In this document: piece after piece, positions 36,294-44,957 of the stretch
How positions within the stretch are numbered: the stretch's first letter is position 1
Layout of the letters: every line of letters begins with the position of its first letter
From: Tritonibacter aquimaris
GTDB taxonomy: Bacteria > Pseudomonadota > Alphaproteobacteria > Rhodobacterales > Rhodobacteraceae
Length of the DNA: 64,000 bases
Direction of reading: 5' to 3'
NCBI RefSeq assembly: GCF_009617595.1
Contig: NZ_WIXK01000012.1
Coordinates: forward strand, 1-64,000
Translations under genes and position numbers: made by a program
Notes under the pieces: generated by a model
Seen by the model: only the letters and a program-made list of their open reading frames with translations
Database searches by the model: none
What the model was told of the DNA's origin: nothing

Positions 36294-37173
36294 CCTTGAT
36301 CACATAGCTGAGCGCGCGCCCGTTGGGGGTTGCGCCAAAGGGGCCTGCGCCTTTGACCATTTGCAGGGCAGCGCGATCAACACGGGATTTTCCGGAGCTG
36401 CGGGCAATGCTGACGCCGCCGACCGCGCCGGAAGGGGAAATGCTGACGCTGATATAGGCTGTTCCGCGATCGCCGGCGCTGCGGTGGCGCGCACGGGCTA
36501 CTTTGCGCAGCACCTTGGTTTTATAAGATGACAACGCGCCATTGCCGACTTTGGCGGCGGCGGTTTTTTTGGCACCGCTGCCTGCGCCGTGTTTGTCTTC
36601 TTGGCCGGTGATTTTGTTGCCTTTGCGCGCATTGACCTTGGTGTTGCCATGGGCCGGTTTGGGCTGGGCTTTTGGTTTCTTGCGCGCGGTGGTGGTGGTT
36701 TTGGGCTTTGCTTGGGGGGCGGGTTCAAGCTTGGCCTGGATGATGGTTTGGGTTTTTGCAGCCTCTAGCGTTTGAACCGTTGGTGTGCTGCTGAGCAGAA
36801 CCGGGCGGGTTACGGCGGCGTTCAGGGCTGTTGCGGTCAACGCCTGCGCCTTGTGGCTGGACAGGATTTCATCTGCCGCATCAACGGTTGATAGGCTGTA
36901 ATCTGACGTTGCAGCGCCGGCGGCCTGCTGTGGGGCGATGGGTTCTAGAGGGGGCAGCGCGTCGGATGCGGCCGGTGGGAGGATCTGATCGGGGGTCGCC
37001 GTCATTACGCCGTTGATCAGATCGGCAAAACTGGTGCCAAGCGCGGCGTCGCCTGCAACTGCGCCACCATCAAGCCCGGTGGGCTCTGCGCTCCAATTAA
37101 TTGCGCCAAGACCGGCATGGGCCATGGACGACACAACAAAGGCTGTGGGGATGATCCAGGTTTTATATCTCAT
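36277..37173 (-). CDS. tonB: TonB energy-transducing protein
   Basis: A 298-residue TonB. The N-terminal anchor covers about residues 5-25. A long periplasmic linker rich in Lys and Pro (about 150-210) spans the periplasm. The C-terminal domain, including GTAYISVSISPSGAV and SSGKSRVDRAALQMV, contacts outer-membrane receptors. It is the last gene of the hmu-exb operon and overlaps exbD by 4 bp. The likely partner is the haem receptor at 41949-44006. Confidence 0.88.
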   Translation of the reverse strand: MRYKTWIIPTAFVVSSMAHAGLGAINWSAEPTGLDGGAVAGDAALGTSFADLINGVMTATPDQILPPAASDALPPLEPIAPQQAAGAATSDYSLSTVDAADEILSSHKAQALTATALNAAVTRPVLLSSTPTVQTLEAAKTQTIIQAKLEPAPQAKPKTTTTARKKPKAQPKPAHGNTKVNARKGNKITGQEDKHGAGSGAKKTAAAKVGNGALSSYKTKVLRKVARARHRSAGDRGTAYISVSISPSGAVGGVSIARSSGKSRVDRAALQMVKGAGPFGATPNGRALSYVIKVKVRG

Positions 37174-37598
37174 TTCAGGGCCTGTTCGGTGACAATGAAA
37201 ATGGCGTCTGCACCGGCGCTGCGCAAAGCGCGGGCGGTGGTCATCAAATCAAGTGCAGCGCTGCGGCGATCTGGCAGCAGGCGCAGGTTGAGCGGCGCAT
37301 CCTGTGCCGTGTGATTGGCCTGTTCTGCGCGCAGGGTTGAAACCACATCTTTGGGGGTGGATTTTACGCCGCGAAACATCAGTGTGGCGTCTTCCATCAG
37401 GATCAACGCATCCGGCGGTGGCACCAGTTTGGGGTCATCGGTTTCAACAAGCCTCAGCTCAGTTTCCAGCGGGCGCGACAGCTGCGCCGCCACCAGAAAG
37501 AAGATCAGCATCAAAAACACGATATTGATCAGCGGCAGGGTGGGTTCACCCTTTTGGCCCGGCATTAGACCCGCCTGTTTGCGGCGCAGAACACTCAT
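37170..37598 (-). CDS. exbD: ExbD-type biopolymer transport protein (second copy)
   Basis: A 142-residue ExbD/TolR-family protein with one N-terminal membrane helix (PLINIVFLMLIFFLVAAQL, acidic-less before the helix but typical in place) and a periplasmic domain. It overlaps both neighbours by 4 bp, so it is tightly coupled to tonB and the first exbD. Two ExbD-like subunits in one operon could form a heteromeric stator component. Confidence 0.85.
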   Translation of the reverse strand: MSVLRRKQAGLMPGQKGEPTLPLINIVFLMLIFFLVAAQLSRPLETELRLVETDDPKLVPPPDALILMEDATLMFRGVKSTPKDVVSTLRAEQANHTAQDAPLNLRLLPDRRSAALDLMTTARALRSAGADAIFIVTEQALK

Positions 37599-37981
37599 TG
37601 CACCACCGTCACTTTTAGGTCGGGGAGGGCGCGGGCCTGATGCAGCAGTTGCACCAGTGTTTCCGAGCTGGCCTCTTTCAGCACGCTGATCACCAGATGG
37701 GCGTCGGCCTCGCCACGTTGTTCGGCAATGGCGTCGCGTGCGTTGGCGGTTTTGATCGGGGTGCCGTTGAGACTAATGCCATCTGCGGTGAGGCGCAGCA
37801 GGATGATCTGGGCCTTGCTGTCAGGCGCCGCCGTTTGTGTGCCCGCGCCGCCCAATGAAAGTTTGACCTCGCCAAAGCGCGAAAAGGTCGACGACAGCAT
37901 GAAAAACAGCAGCAGCAGGAAGATGACATCAATCAAAGATGTCATCGACAGGGTGGCGCGGCGTTTACGCGGGCTGCGCAT
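37595..37981 (-). CDS. exbD: ExbD-type biopolymer transport protein (first copy)
   Basis: A 128-residue ExbD. The membrane segment SMTSLIDVIFLLLLFFML carries the conserved Asp of the proton path. The start MRSPRKRRATLS lies inside the end of exbB (17-bp overlap). The periplasmic part has about 85 residues. The second ExbD lacks an Asp at the equivalent place (Asn in PLINIVF), so the copies are not equivalent. Confidence 0.87.
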   Translation of the reverse strand: MRSPRKRRATLSMTSLIDVIFLLLLFFMLSSTFSRFGEVKLSLGGAGTQTAAPDSKAQIILLRLTADGISLNGTPIKTANARDAIAEQRGEADAHLVISVLKEASSETLVQLLHQARALPDLKVTVVQ

Positions 37982-38558
37982 TGGGCACCGCGCGGCCGCG
38001 TTGTTCAAACGCGTTGGGGGTCAGAAGCTCTTCGACCGCATCAACGGCCATACGGCGGTGGGCCTCGAGACGGCCCTCAAACCAGTTGAGCAAGAGCGAT
38101 GCGGGCATTGCCACCACCAGCCCGGCAGCGGTGGTCATCAGCGCCACCCAGATGCCGCCCGCCAGCAGCGAAGGATCAGCAGAGCTGCCTGCTTCTTGCA
38201 GGGTGCGGAAGGCGTCGATCATGCCCAAAACGGTGCCAAACAGACCCAAAAGCGGGGCAATCTGTGCGGTGACATCCAGCATGCGCAACCCGCAGCCCAC
38301 GCGGCCAAAGCCCGCATCAAGGCGGGCATAGAGCCGTTCGCGCAGCTCAGCCGGGGCGTGGCTGCCGGGCCGTATATCGCGCAACGCGGCATGGACAAAG
38401 CCGCGCCGGGTGCCGCTGCCGATGCCTTCGGTCTGAAACACAACAATTTTCCACAACACGATGGTCAGCGCGACAATCGACATGCAGATCAGGATCATCA
38501 CCACCGGCCCGCCAAGATCCACAAGGCCGCGCAGGTGGTCAAACAGCTGTGCAATCAT
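37965..38558 (-). CDS. exbB: ExbB/TolQ-type proton channel (exb operon copy)
   Basis: A 197-residue MotA/TolQ/ExbB protein with a first helix (about 12-36) and the conserved pair of helices near IAPLLGLFGTVLGMIDAF and GIWVALMTTAAGLVVAMP. It forms the proton channel with ExbD that energises TonB. The start overlaps the stop of the upstream exported protein (ATGA). Confidence 0.9.
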   Translation of the reverse strand: MIAQLFDHLRGLVDLGGPVVMILICMSIVALTIVLWKIVVFQTEGIGSGTRRGFVHAALRDIRPGSHAPAELRERLYARLDAGFGRVGCGLRMLDVTAQIAPLLGLFGTVLGMIDAFRTLQEAGSSADPSLLAGGIWVALMTTAAGLVVAMPASLLLNWFEGRLEAHRRMAVDAVEELLTPNAFEQRGRAVPNAQPA

Positions 38559-38953
38559 CCCAGAACCTCGATCTCATTCACGCGGGAGAGCCCTGTGAGG
38601 CCGCTGTCGCAGCCCGCACCGGCGCAGCTGTCAACGCCGTTGAACAGCACCCGACCGATGGAGCTGCAGTTGGTTTCGGGGATGTCGAACTGGCGCACCC
38701 GCAATTTGCCTGCGGGCAGGTCGCGAAAATCAAACAGGGTCAGCAACTGAACAGCGCCTGTGGTGTCAAACAGCACGGTTTCGACCACCAGCTGATCTAT
38801 CGAGGCCGTGGCATGGCCGGTAAAGACCATGCGGCAGGCGCTGCCAGCCTGTGACACCGCGTTGAGTTCCAGCGTGGTGGGCGCGGTTTCTGCCATCAGG
38901 CTGGTGGTCATGCAGCACAGCATTGCCATGCCTGCGGGAAGGGATTTCCACAT
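38555..38953 (-). CDS. Small exported protein of unknown function in the haem-uptake operon
   Basis: A 132-residue protein I do not recognise as a named family. A signal peptide of about 21 residues ends TSLMA-ETAP. The mature part has four cysteines (about positions 40, 96, 110 and 115), enough for two disulphides, and looks beta-rich, with VDSCAGAGCDSG near the end. It is coupled to exbB by a 4-bp overlap and lies 69 bp after hmuV, so it is made with the TonB energising complex. A periplasmic or lipid-free outer-membrane-associated role in haem uptake is inferred only from context. Confidence 0.75.
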   Translation of the reverse strand: MWKSLPAGMAMLCCMTTSLMAETAPTTLELNAVSQAGSACRMVFTGHATASIDQLVVETVLFDTTGAVQLLTLFDFRDLPAGKLRVRQFDIPETNCSSIGRVLFNGVDSCAGAGCDSGLTGLSRVNEIEVLG

Positions 38954-39022
38954 CGTCTGTGTCCTACTTGAGCGTCGGCTGGCCGGGCGGGTGCCATGGC
39001 TTGCGTGGGGTATGGTGTGAAT

Positions 39023-39820
39023 TTAATGGGCGGCTGCTGCTTGCGGCAGGATCCAGGGAATGCCCTCGGGGGCGGGTTGGTTGATCGTGATGCGACATTC
39101 ATAGGCGTCGCTGAGCGCGGCATTGGTCAGCACATGCGCAGGGGTGCCAGCCGCTCGCACCTTGCCTGCGCGCATCAGGGTGATTTTCTGGGCAAACATG
39201 GCGGTGAGGTTGAGATCATGCATCACCGCAATGACACCCCCGCCGGCGGCGGCAAAATCGCGGGCGATCTGCATGACCTGGAGCTGATGGCCAATATCAA
39301 GCGCTGAAACCGGTTCATCGAGAAACAGCCAGCGCGGTTGCCCGTTCAGCACCGGCTGCCAGACCTGCGCCAGAACCCGCGCCAGCTGCACGCGTTGTTT
39401 TTCCCCGCCTGAGAGTTCCTGATAAAACCGCGCTTCAAAGCCAGCAAGACCAACCCGTGCCAGCGCCTGATGGGGCAGATCCGCGGTTTGATCCGGCGCA
39501 TTGGTGGCAAGACCTGCGGTGAGGCCAAGGCTGACCACTTCGAGCACGTTGAACGGAAACGCCAAAGCAGTGGCCTGAGGTAGAACGGCGCGGTGTTGCG
39601 CCAGCTGCACCGGCGTTTCGGTGGTGATGTCCTGACCGTTCAATGCGACACTGCCACCATAGGTGATTTCGCCAGTCATGGCGCGCAAAAGCGTGGTTTT
39701 GCCACAGCCGTTGGGGCCCACAATGGCGGTCACTTCGCCGGGTTGTGCGGTGAAATCCACCCCATGCAGGATCTGGCTGCGACCAATAGAGACGATGATA
39801 TCTTGGGCAATCAGGCTCAT
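39023..39820 (-). CDS. hmuV: Haem ABC transporter ATPase
   Basis: ATPase of 265 residues for haem import across the inner membrane. Walker A GPNGCGKTTLL, signature ELSGGEKQRVQLARVLAQ, Walker B WLFLDEPVSALD and H-loop VMHDLN are all intact. It lies one base after hmuU. Confidence 0.94.
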   Translation of the reverse strand: MSLIAQDIIVSIGRSQILHGVDFTAQPGEVTAIVGPNGCGKTTLLRAMTGEITYGGSVALNGQDITTETPVQLAQHRAVLPQATALAFPFNVLEVVSLGLTAGLATNAPDQTADLPHQALARVGLAGFEARFYQELSGGEKQRVQLARVLAQVWQPVLNGQPRWLFLDEPVSALDIGHQLQVMQIARDFAAAGGGVIAVMHDLNLTAMFAQKITLMRAGKVRAAGTPAHVLTNAALSDAYECRITINQPAPEGIPWILPQAAAAH

Positions 39821-39821
39821 G

Positions 39822-40910
39822 TCAGAGGTCCACCAGAGAACGGTTGCGCAACAGGATCCACAGGAAGAACGGCCCGCCCATCACAGCGGTGATAATGCCA
39901 ATCGGCAGTTCGGCGGGGGCAATCACCGTGCGCGAAATCGCATCCGCCACCAGCAAGATAACCGCGCCAAGCAGGGCGGAATTGACCAAGAGCCCGCGGT
40001 GATCGGGCCCCTGCACCAGACGCAGCAGATGCGGCACCACAATGCCGATGAAACCAATGCCGCCGGTCACAGCAACGGACGCGCCAACGCTGCCTGCGAC
40101 GGTCACAATGGCGATGCGTTTCATCCGTTGCACATTGATGCCCAGATGGCTGGCGGCATTCTCGCCCAAAGCCAGCGCATTTAGCGAGCGGGCCAGAAAC
40201 GGTGCCACCACAAGCGTCAGGATAATCAGCGGCCCTGCGGTGAAAAACTTGGGCCAGGTGGCGCCGGCAAGCGATCCCATGCCCCAAAACGTCAGATCGC
40301 GCAGCTGATCATCGGTGGCGTAATAGACAATAATACCGGTGAGCGCACTGGTGAGTGCGCCAAGGGCGATACCAGCCAGCAGCATGGTTGCAACCGAGGT
40401 GCGTCCATTGCGGGTTGCCACCTTATAAAGCGCGATGGTGGTGATCCAGCCGCCAAAAAACGCTGCGAGTGGCACCAGATAAAACCCAACCAATTCCTGC
40501 ACGGCCAGCGGCAGCAGGCCACCCAGCACAATGGCTGCAACCGCGCCAAATCCGGCACCGGCGCTGACGCCGATCAGGCCGGGATCTGCCAGTGGGTTGC
40601 GAAACAGCCCCTGCATCACCGCGCCAGAAACCGCAAGCGCGGCCCCAACAACCACCCCGGTAAACATGCGCGGCATGCGAATGTCCCAGACAATAATCTG
40701 GTCGCGCAGTGACGCCTCAGCGAGACCAACGCGGGATAGCAACGCGCCAATGACATCACTGTCACTGGCCGCACCCCAACCGAGCGACATCAGCGCGGTC
40801 AGGCACAGCAGCAAGATCAAAACAAAGCGTACCCGCCGCACCAGCGGTGCGCGATCGCCGCTGCGTGGTGTCTGGCGAGTGGTGTTAGAAATGTCTGCTG
40901 CGCTGGTCAT
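39822..40910 (-). CDS. hmuU: Haem ABC transporter permease
   Basis: FecCD-family permease of 362 residues with about nine or ten membrane segments. Typical segments are RMPRMFTGVVVGAALAVSGA and the GLIGVSAGAGFGAV loop. An N-terminal cytoplasmic extension of about 25 residues is present. It lies 12 bp after hmuT. Confidence 0.94.
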   Translation of the reverse strand: MTSAADISNTTRQTPRSGDRAPLVRRVRFVLILLLCLTALMSLGWGAASDSDVIGALLSRVGLAEASLRDQIIVWDIRMPRMFTGVVVGAALAVSGAVMQGLFRNPLADPGLIGVSAGAGFGAVAAIVLGGLLPLAVQELVGFYLVPLAAFFGGWITTIALYKVATRNGRTSVATMLLAGIALGALTSALTGIIVYYATDDQLRDLTFWGMGSLAGATWPKFFTAGPLIILTLVVAPFLARSLNALALGENAASHLGINVQRMKRIAIVTVAGSVGASVAVTGGIGFIGIVVPHLLRLVQGPDHRGLLVNSALLGAVILLVADAISRTVIAPAELPIGIITAVMGGPFFLWILLRNRSLVDL

Positions 40911-40922
40911 GGATCTGTCCGA

Positions 40923-41783
40923 TCAACCTTTGGAGCCATAGATCTGTTCAAACAGCGCCAGGCCAAATTCAGCGGTGCGTGGGCCAAAGCCAAGCGCCGC
41001 GCCGGGCACGGTTTCAAATCGTTTGTTGCGTCCTGCGGGGGTCAGTTTGATGGCGGGCAGCGCCAGCACTTCGTCTTTGCGGCTGGCGTGGTTGCCCCGG
41101 CCATCCATCATGATGATCAGATCGGGGGCGGCGTTGATGATGGCTTCGGCATCCACCAGTTTGTAGCCACTGTAGGCGCCACCCATCACGTTTTCACCAC
41201 CTGCGAGTTCAATGATGCCATGAGCACCAGTGTCGCGGCCGGCTGCATTGATGCGGCCACCGTCGAGCGATAGAATAAACAGCACCCGCTGTTTTTCATC
41301 GATCGCATCCACATGTGTTTGCAGCGATTGCAGATCGTTTTGGACCTGTTCGGCCAGCGCATGGGCCTTGTCGTCGACGCCCAGGGCAGCACCCACGGTT
41401 TCAATCGACTGGATCACAGAATCTGGCGAAAACCCATCATGGGTGAACACAACCGGAACCGAGGCGGCTTTGAGCTGATCAAGCGCTTCTGGCGGGCCAG
41501 AGGTGTCGCGGGCAATGATCAGATCGGGGCCAACCGACAGCACCCCTTCGGCAGAGAGGCGACGCATGTAGCCCACATCGGGCAGTTTGCTGGCCTCAGC
41601 CGGGAACACGGATGTGGTGTCACGCGCCACCAGGCGGCTTTGTTCGCCAAGGGCATAGATGATCTCGGTGACTGGGCCGCCGACGCTGACAATGGCTTTG
41701 GCCTCGGGGTGGCTTTGCGCCCAAAGCGCAGAGGATGCAGCGATGCCAAACAGGAAGGATGCAACAGAAAACAGTCGGGTCAT
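40923..41783 (-). CDS. hmuT: Periplasmic haem-binding protein
   Basis: Class III solute-binding protein of 286 residues. The start MTRLFSVASFLFGIAASSAL follows AAAGGACG and opens a signal peptide ending LWA-QSH; an upstream in-frame ATG 27 codons earlier lacks a signal-like N-terminus. SVGGPVTEIIYALGEQ and RRLSAEGVLSVGPDLIIA are typical of HmuT. First gene of hmuTUV. Confidence 0.92.
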   Translation of the reverse strand: MTRLFSVASFLFGIAASSALWAQSHPEAKAIVSVGGPVTEIIYALGEQSRLVARDTTSVFPAEASKLPDVGYMRRLSAEGVLSVGPDLIIARDTSGPPEALDQLKAASVPVVFTHDGFSPDSVIQSIETVGAALGVDDKAHALAEQVQNDLQSLQTHVDAIDEKQRVLFILSLDGGRINAAGRDTGAHGIIELAGGENVMGGAYSGYKLVDAEAIINAAPDLIIMMDGRGNHASRKDEVLALPAIKLTPAGRNKRFETVPGAALGFGPRTAEFGLALFEQIYGSKG

Positions 41784-41900
41784 GGCACGTCCTTTTGGGG
41801 GTTCCAGCCTGGGATGTCGTGGTGCTGCGGCTGCGGCTTGGGGCGACGTCATGATGGCGTGCACCTAGACCCGCAGAAGCAACGTGTGTTTCGAGTTGGA

Positions 41901-41929
41901 ATTGGGGCCATATTACAGGCGGCCCCAAT
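41901..41929. other. Hairpin between hmuR and hmuT
   Basis: A perfect 9-bp stem ATTGGGGCC / GGCCCCAAT with an 11-base loop, 20 bp after the hmuR stop. There is no U-tract, so it may reduce rather than stop read-through into hmuTUV. Confidence 0.6.
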
Positions 41930-41948
41930 CGGGTGTATTGGATCGCGC

Positions 41949-44006
41949 TTAGAAGGTTTTTGCGATCGAGAAGACGAAGTTCCGGCCTGTACCGTTGCGG
42001 CTACTGCCAAAGCGGCGGAATTCGCGATCCGTTGCGTTTTCGACGGAGGCGCGCCATTCGGTGCCTTTCAGCACGCCCTGGTTGGGTTTGTAGCTCATGC
42101 TGAGATCCACCAACGTGTAAGACTCGCTTGGGCCCCGTGCGCCAGATGTCTGATTGGTGCGGTCGTGGGAGAACGCATGGCTGACTTCGATATTGGCATC
42201 CAGCTGATTGTCGAAGAAGCGTTTACCCAGGGTCAGCTGAACCGCATCGGCGGGCGTGTGATCAAAGAAGTCACCTTTGGCAAATGAGCTGCCCGTGGTG
42301 ATTTCTGTGATCTCGCCACGGGTGCGGCCCGCATTGAAATCAACGTAGAAATCAGGGTGCGCGTAAGACAGTTCCAGCTCCAGACCATCCAGATCAATGC
42401 TGTCAATGCCACTGTAGGTGGTGCCATTGCGAATATCGGTTTGGAAATAGGTCAGTTTACCTTTCAGCGTATCGTTCGAGGTAAAGACATCCAGACCATC
42501 ATATGAAACGCCCACTTCGACGGTCTCTGCACGCTCGGACTGGGTGATGAAAGAGGTGCCCAGATCATCAAGCGGTGGCAGGTTTTCATTATAGGCCCAG
42601 GTGCCGAATGCCGCCCAGCTGTCAGTGAAATCATATTTCACGCTCAGCGCGCCGGTCAGGGCGCTCTTGTCGAATTCAACATCGTTTGCATCAACATAGG
42701 GGGCGCCAAACGCGCTTGCGACCGGGTTGTTTTTCCCTTCGAGCGTCTGGGTTTCATAGCGCAGCTGTGGTGTCACGGTCAGGCTGTTGTTCACCTCAAT
42801 TTCATCAACGATATAGACTGCGATGGATTTATCGGTGCCACCCAGCGAAGAAGAGTCGTTCAGACCGCCATCGGTTGCCGAGGTGCGATCGCGTTTGGAA
42901 TATTCAACACCGGTGGTCAGATTGTGGTTGGTGCTGCCCAGCGAGAAACGCGCCAGGTTGTCGATCCGCAGGGAGCGGGTTTCGGTGAGGTGGTTGGCTT
43001 CGAGCAGGGTAAAGCCAAGCGGGCCAAAGGGATTGTCGCGCGGGGTCAGTTCAATCTCTTCGTTTTTGCGCTGCAGGCGGAAGGTCAGATTGACGAGATC
43101 ATTGTCAACCGGATCATAGGCCAGTTCAACATAGGAGGTCTGGTCTTCGGTGTAGCGATCAACCGTACCAAAACCAGATGGAACGCCGCTGAACGCATTG
43201 TAGTCGGTGTCAAACTGCGGCACTTCGTTATGGCTGTGCGCAAAGGTCAGTTTGAGATCATCGCTAAAGCGATAGCTGCCTTTGATCAGATGTGAACGCT
43301 GCGAAAAGTCAGTGTTGTTCAGCGTGTTGTTGCCGCCATCTTCGCGCGCATCAATGTCGCGGCGACCCAAAAAGCCCAACAGTTCAAAGTTTTCAACCGG
43401 ACGGAATGCCAGGATGCCGGTGAAAAGGTTGCCGTCACCGTTGCTTTCATAACCGGCCTTGCCGCGGAATGCGAAGGTGTCGCCCTCTTCGAGGAAATCG
43501 CTGGCGTTTTTGGTCTCCAGCTCAATGCTGCCGCCAATGGCACCGCTGGAATAGCGGAACCCGTTTGATGGGCCACGGGTGACGCGGATCTTGCGATAGA
43601 GCTCGGGCTCGAGCGCCAATGAGCCACCGTTGCGATAGATTTCTTCGGCACCGCTGGCGACGCCATCCACAACAACGGCGATCTTGCCATCGGTGCCATA
43701 TGTTCCGGCCTGGTTGCCCAGACCACGGATTGAAATACCTGCTCCCTGCGGGGTGCTGCCGTTCAACAGGTTTACGTTGGGGATGGTGTCGAGCAGCTCA
43801 GCCACGGTGCCGGGCTGGCGGTCTTCGATTTCATCTTGTGTGATAATGGTTTCGGAGGCAGCAACATCGGTCTGGACCCCACGGCGGCTTTCACCCAGGG
43901 TCACGGTTCCGATAAATTCGCCGTCTGCGGCGGAGAGATTTTCCTGCGCCATAACCGGCAGCGCAGACACGCTTGCCAGCAACGCAGCCAAAGTGGCTTT
44001 GTGCAT
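41949..44006 (-). CDS. hmuR: TonB-dependent outer-membrane receptor, probably for haem
   Basis: A 685-residue receptor. Signal peptide 1-20 (ends PVMA-QEN), a TonB-box-like GTVTLGES, the plug with DTIPNVNLLNG and SIRGLGNQAGTYGTDG, then a beta barrel ending in FVFSIAKTF with C-terminal Phe. The FRAP/NPNL motifs of classic haem receptors are not evident; the aligned region reads NENLPPLDDLG. The haem role therefore rests on linkage to hmuTUV and hmuS and on the iron-type box upstream. Confidence 0.85.
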   Translation of the reverse strand: MHKATLAALLASVSALPVMAQENLSAADGEFIGTVTLGESRRGVQTDVAASETIITQDEIEDRQPGTVAELLDTIPNVNLLNGSTPQGAGISIRGLGNQAGTYGTDGKIAVVVDGVASGAEEIYRNGGSLALEPELYRKIRVTRGPSNGFRYSSGAIGGSIELETKNASDFLEEGDTFAFRGKAGYESNGDGNLFTGILAFRPVENFELLGFLGRRDIDAREDGGNNTLNNTDFSQRSHLIKGSYRFSDDLKLTFAHSHNEVPQFDTDYNAFSGVPSGFGTVDRYTEDQTSYVELAYDPVDNDLVNLTFRLQRKNEEIELTPRDNPFGPLGFTLLEANHLTETRSLRIDNLARFSLGSTNHNLTTGVEYSKRDRTSATDGGLNDSSSLGGTDKSIAVYIVDEIEVNNSLTVTPQLRYETQTLEGKNNPVASAFGAPYVDANDVEFDKSALTGALSVKYDFTDSWAAFGTWAYNENLPPLDDLGTSFITQSERAETVEVGVSYDGLDVFTSNDTLKGKLTYFQTDIRNGTTYSGIDSIDLDGLELELSYAHPDFYVDFNAGRTRGEITEITTGSSFAKGDFFDHTPADAVQLTLGKRFFDNQLDANIEVSHAFSHDRTNQTSGARGPSESYTLVDLSMSYKPNQGVLKGTEWRASVENATDREFRRFGSSRNGTGRNFVFSIAKTF

Positions 44007-44098
44007 CTTCTTCCCTAGAAATTGTGGTGTGCGACCGTCTGCTGCGACGGCGAGAATTTGCTAGCGAAGAGCGTGCTATTGTCTTGGGGCGGCTAAAT

Positions 44099-44130
44099 AA
44101 GTAATCTGATAATAATTGTCAAGAATACTT
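44099..44130. promoter_or_regulatory. TGA-N9-TCA iron-type box upstream of hmuR
   Basis: The core TGATAATAATTGTCA (44107-44121) fits the TGA-N9-TCA pattern of RirA-type iron boxes and is the centre of a 32-bp imperfect dyad bounded by AAGTA and TACTT. It lies about 93 bp before the hmuR start and shares 22 of 27 bases with the box upstream of hmuS. Confidence 0.7.
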
Positions 44131-44170
44131 AACCATTTTCTGGATTTGAAATTCCAAGCCAGATTGCCGT

Positions 44171-44809
44171 TTAGGAATTTTGCCGCTTCTGGGGGGACGC
44201 ATGGTAGGGTGTGGTCAAAGCTGACCACAGAGTTGCGGCCAACACCCGTTCGGTTTTTATCTGTGATCGCAGCCAGGTCACGATCAACGCCGTGGGCAGT
44301 GCGATCATAAGACCCAGCGCAAGCGGCAAGAGCGCCGCCCAGAGATCACCAACAAGAAGCTGTAGATTGAGGCCCACGCTTTGGGCGCGCAGGCTTGTGA
44401 TCAGGCCCCAAAGCGTGCCCAAAAGACCCAGCGCGGGTGACAGTTTTGCCAGGCGATCCAGGGCGCCAATGCCGCTTTCCAGATGCATGAACCGCACTTC
44501 TGCCTCATCTTCGAGCCGCCGCCGCAGCATAGGGCCAGGGTGGTGCAATTGTTCGAGCGCCTGGACGACGATGGGGGCGAGATAGCTGCCGGTTCCTTTA
44601 AGCAGTTTTTGACAGCCGCTTGGGTTGCCCTGATCAAAGGCCGCCGCAGCCAGTTGCAGCTTTTGGTGCTGGCCAACGCCTGCGTGTTTGAAATGGCGCA
44701 GTTTGGTGAGCACAATCGCCAGTGCCGCCGCAGCAAAGCCTGTGAGGCATAGAATAGAAATTCCACCCATTCTGAAAAAATCGCTCAGTGCGGTAAAGAA
44801 TACATCCAT
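44171..44809 (-). CDS. exbB: ExbB/TolQ-type proton channel (second copy)
   Basis: A 212-residue MotA/TolQ/ExbB-family protein separate from the exb operon. A first helix covers about 15-36, and the paired helices are near KLSPALGLLGTLWGLITSL and LWAALLPLALGLMIALPTALIV. It lies directly upstream of hmuR in the same direction and is divergent from hmuS. No exbD accompanies it, so it would have to share the ExbD copies of the downstream operon. Confidence 0.85.
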   Translation of the reverse strand: MDVFFTALSDFFRMGGISILCLTGFAAAALAIVLTKLRHFKHAGVGQHQKLQLAAAAFDQGNPSGCQKLLKGTGSYLAPIVVQALEQLHHPGPMLRRRLEDEAEVRFMHLESGIGALDRLAKLSPALGLLGTLWGLITSLRAQSVGLNLQLLVGDLWAALLPLALGLMIALPTALIVTWLRSQIKTERVLAATLWSALTTPYHASPQKRQNS

Positions 44810-44849
44810 GTGAAAGGCCTGATTGCAGCTAATCTGGCTTGCAGGGGGT

Positions 44850-44876
44850 AAGTATTCTGACTATTATTGTCAACAA
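44850..44876. promoter_or_regulatory. TGA-N9-TCA iron-type box between exbB2 and hmuS
   Basis: TGACTATTATTGTCA (44858-44872) again fits TGA-N9-TCA. It lies 41 bp before the second exbB start and 86 bp before hmuS, so one site could serve both divergent promoters. Confidence 0.7.
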
Positions 44877-44957
44877 AATATACCGCCCTCCAAACCCATG
44901 TCCAAGTGTGCTCGGCTGGAGGTCGCACCACAATCCCAAAATACCAAGAGGCACGTC

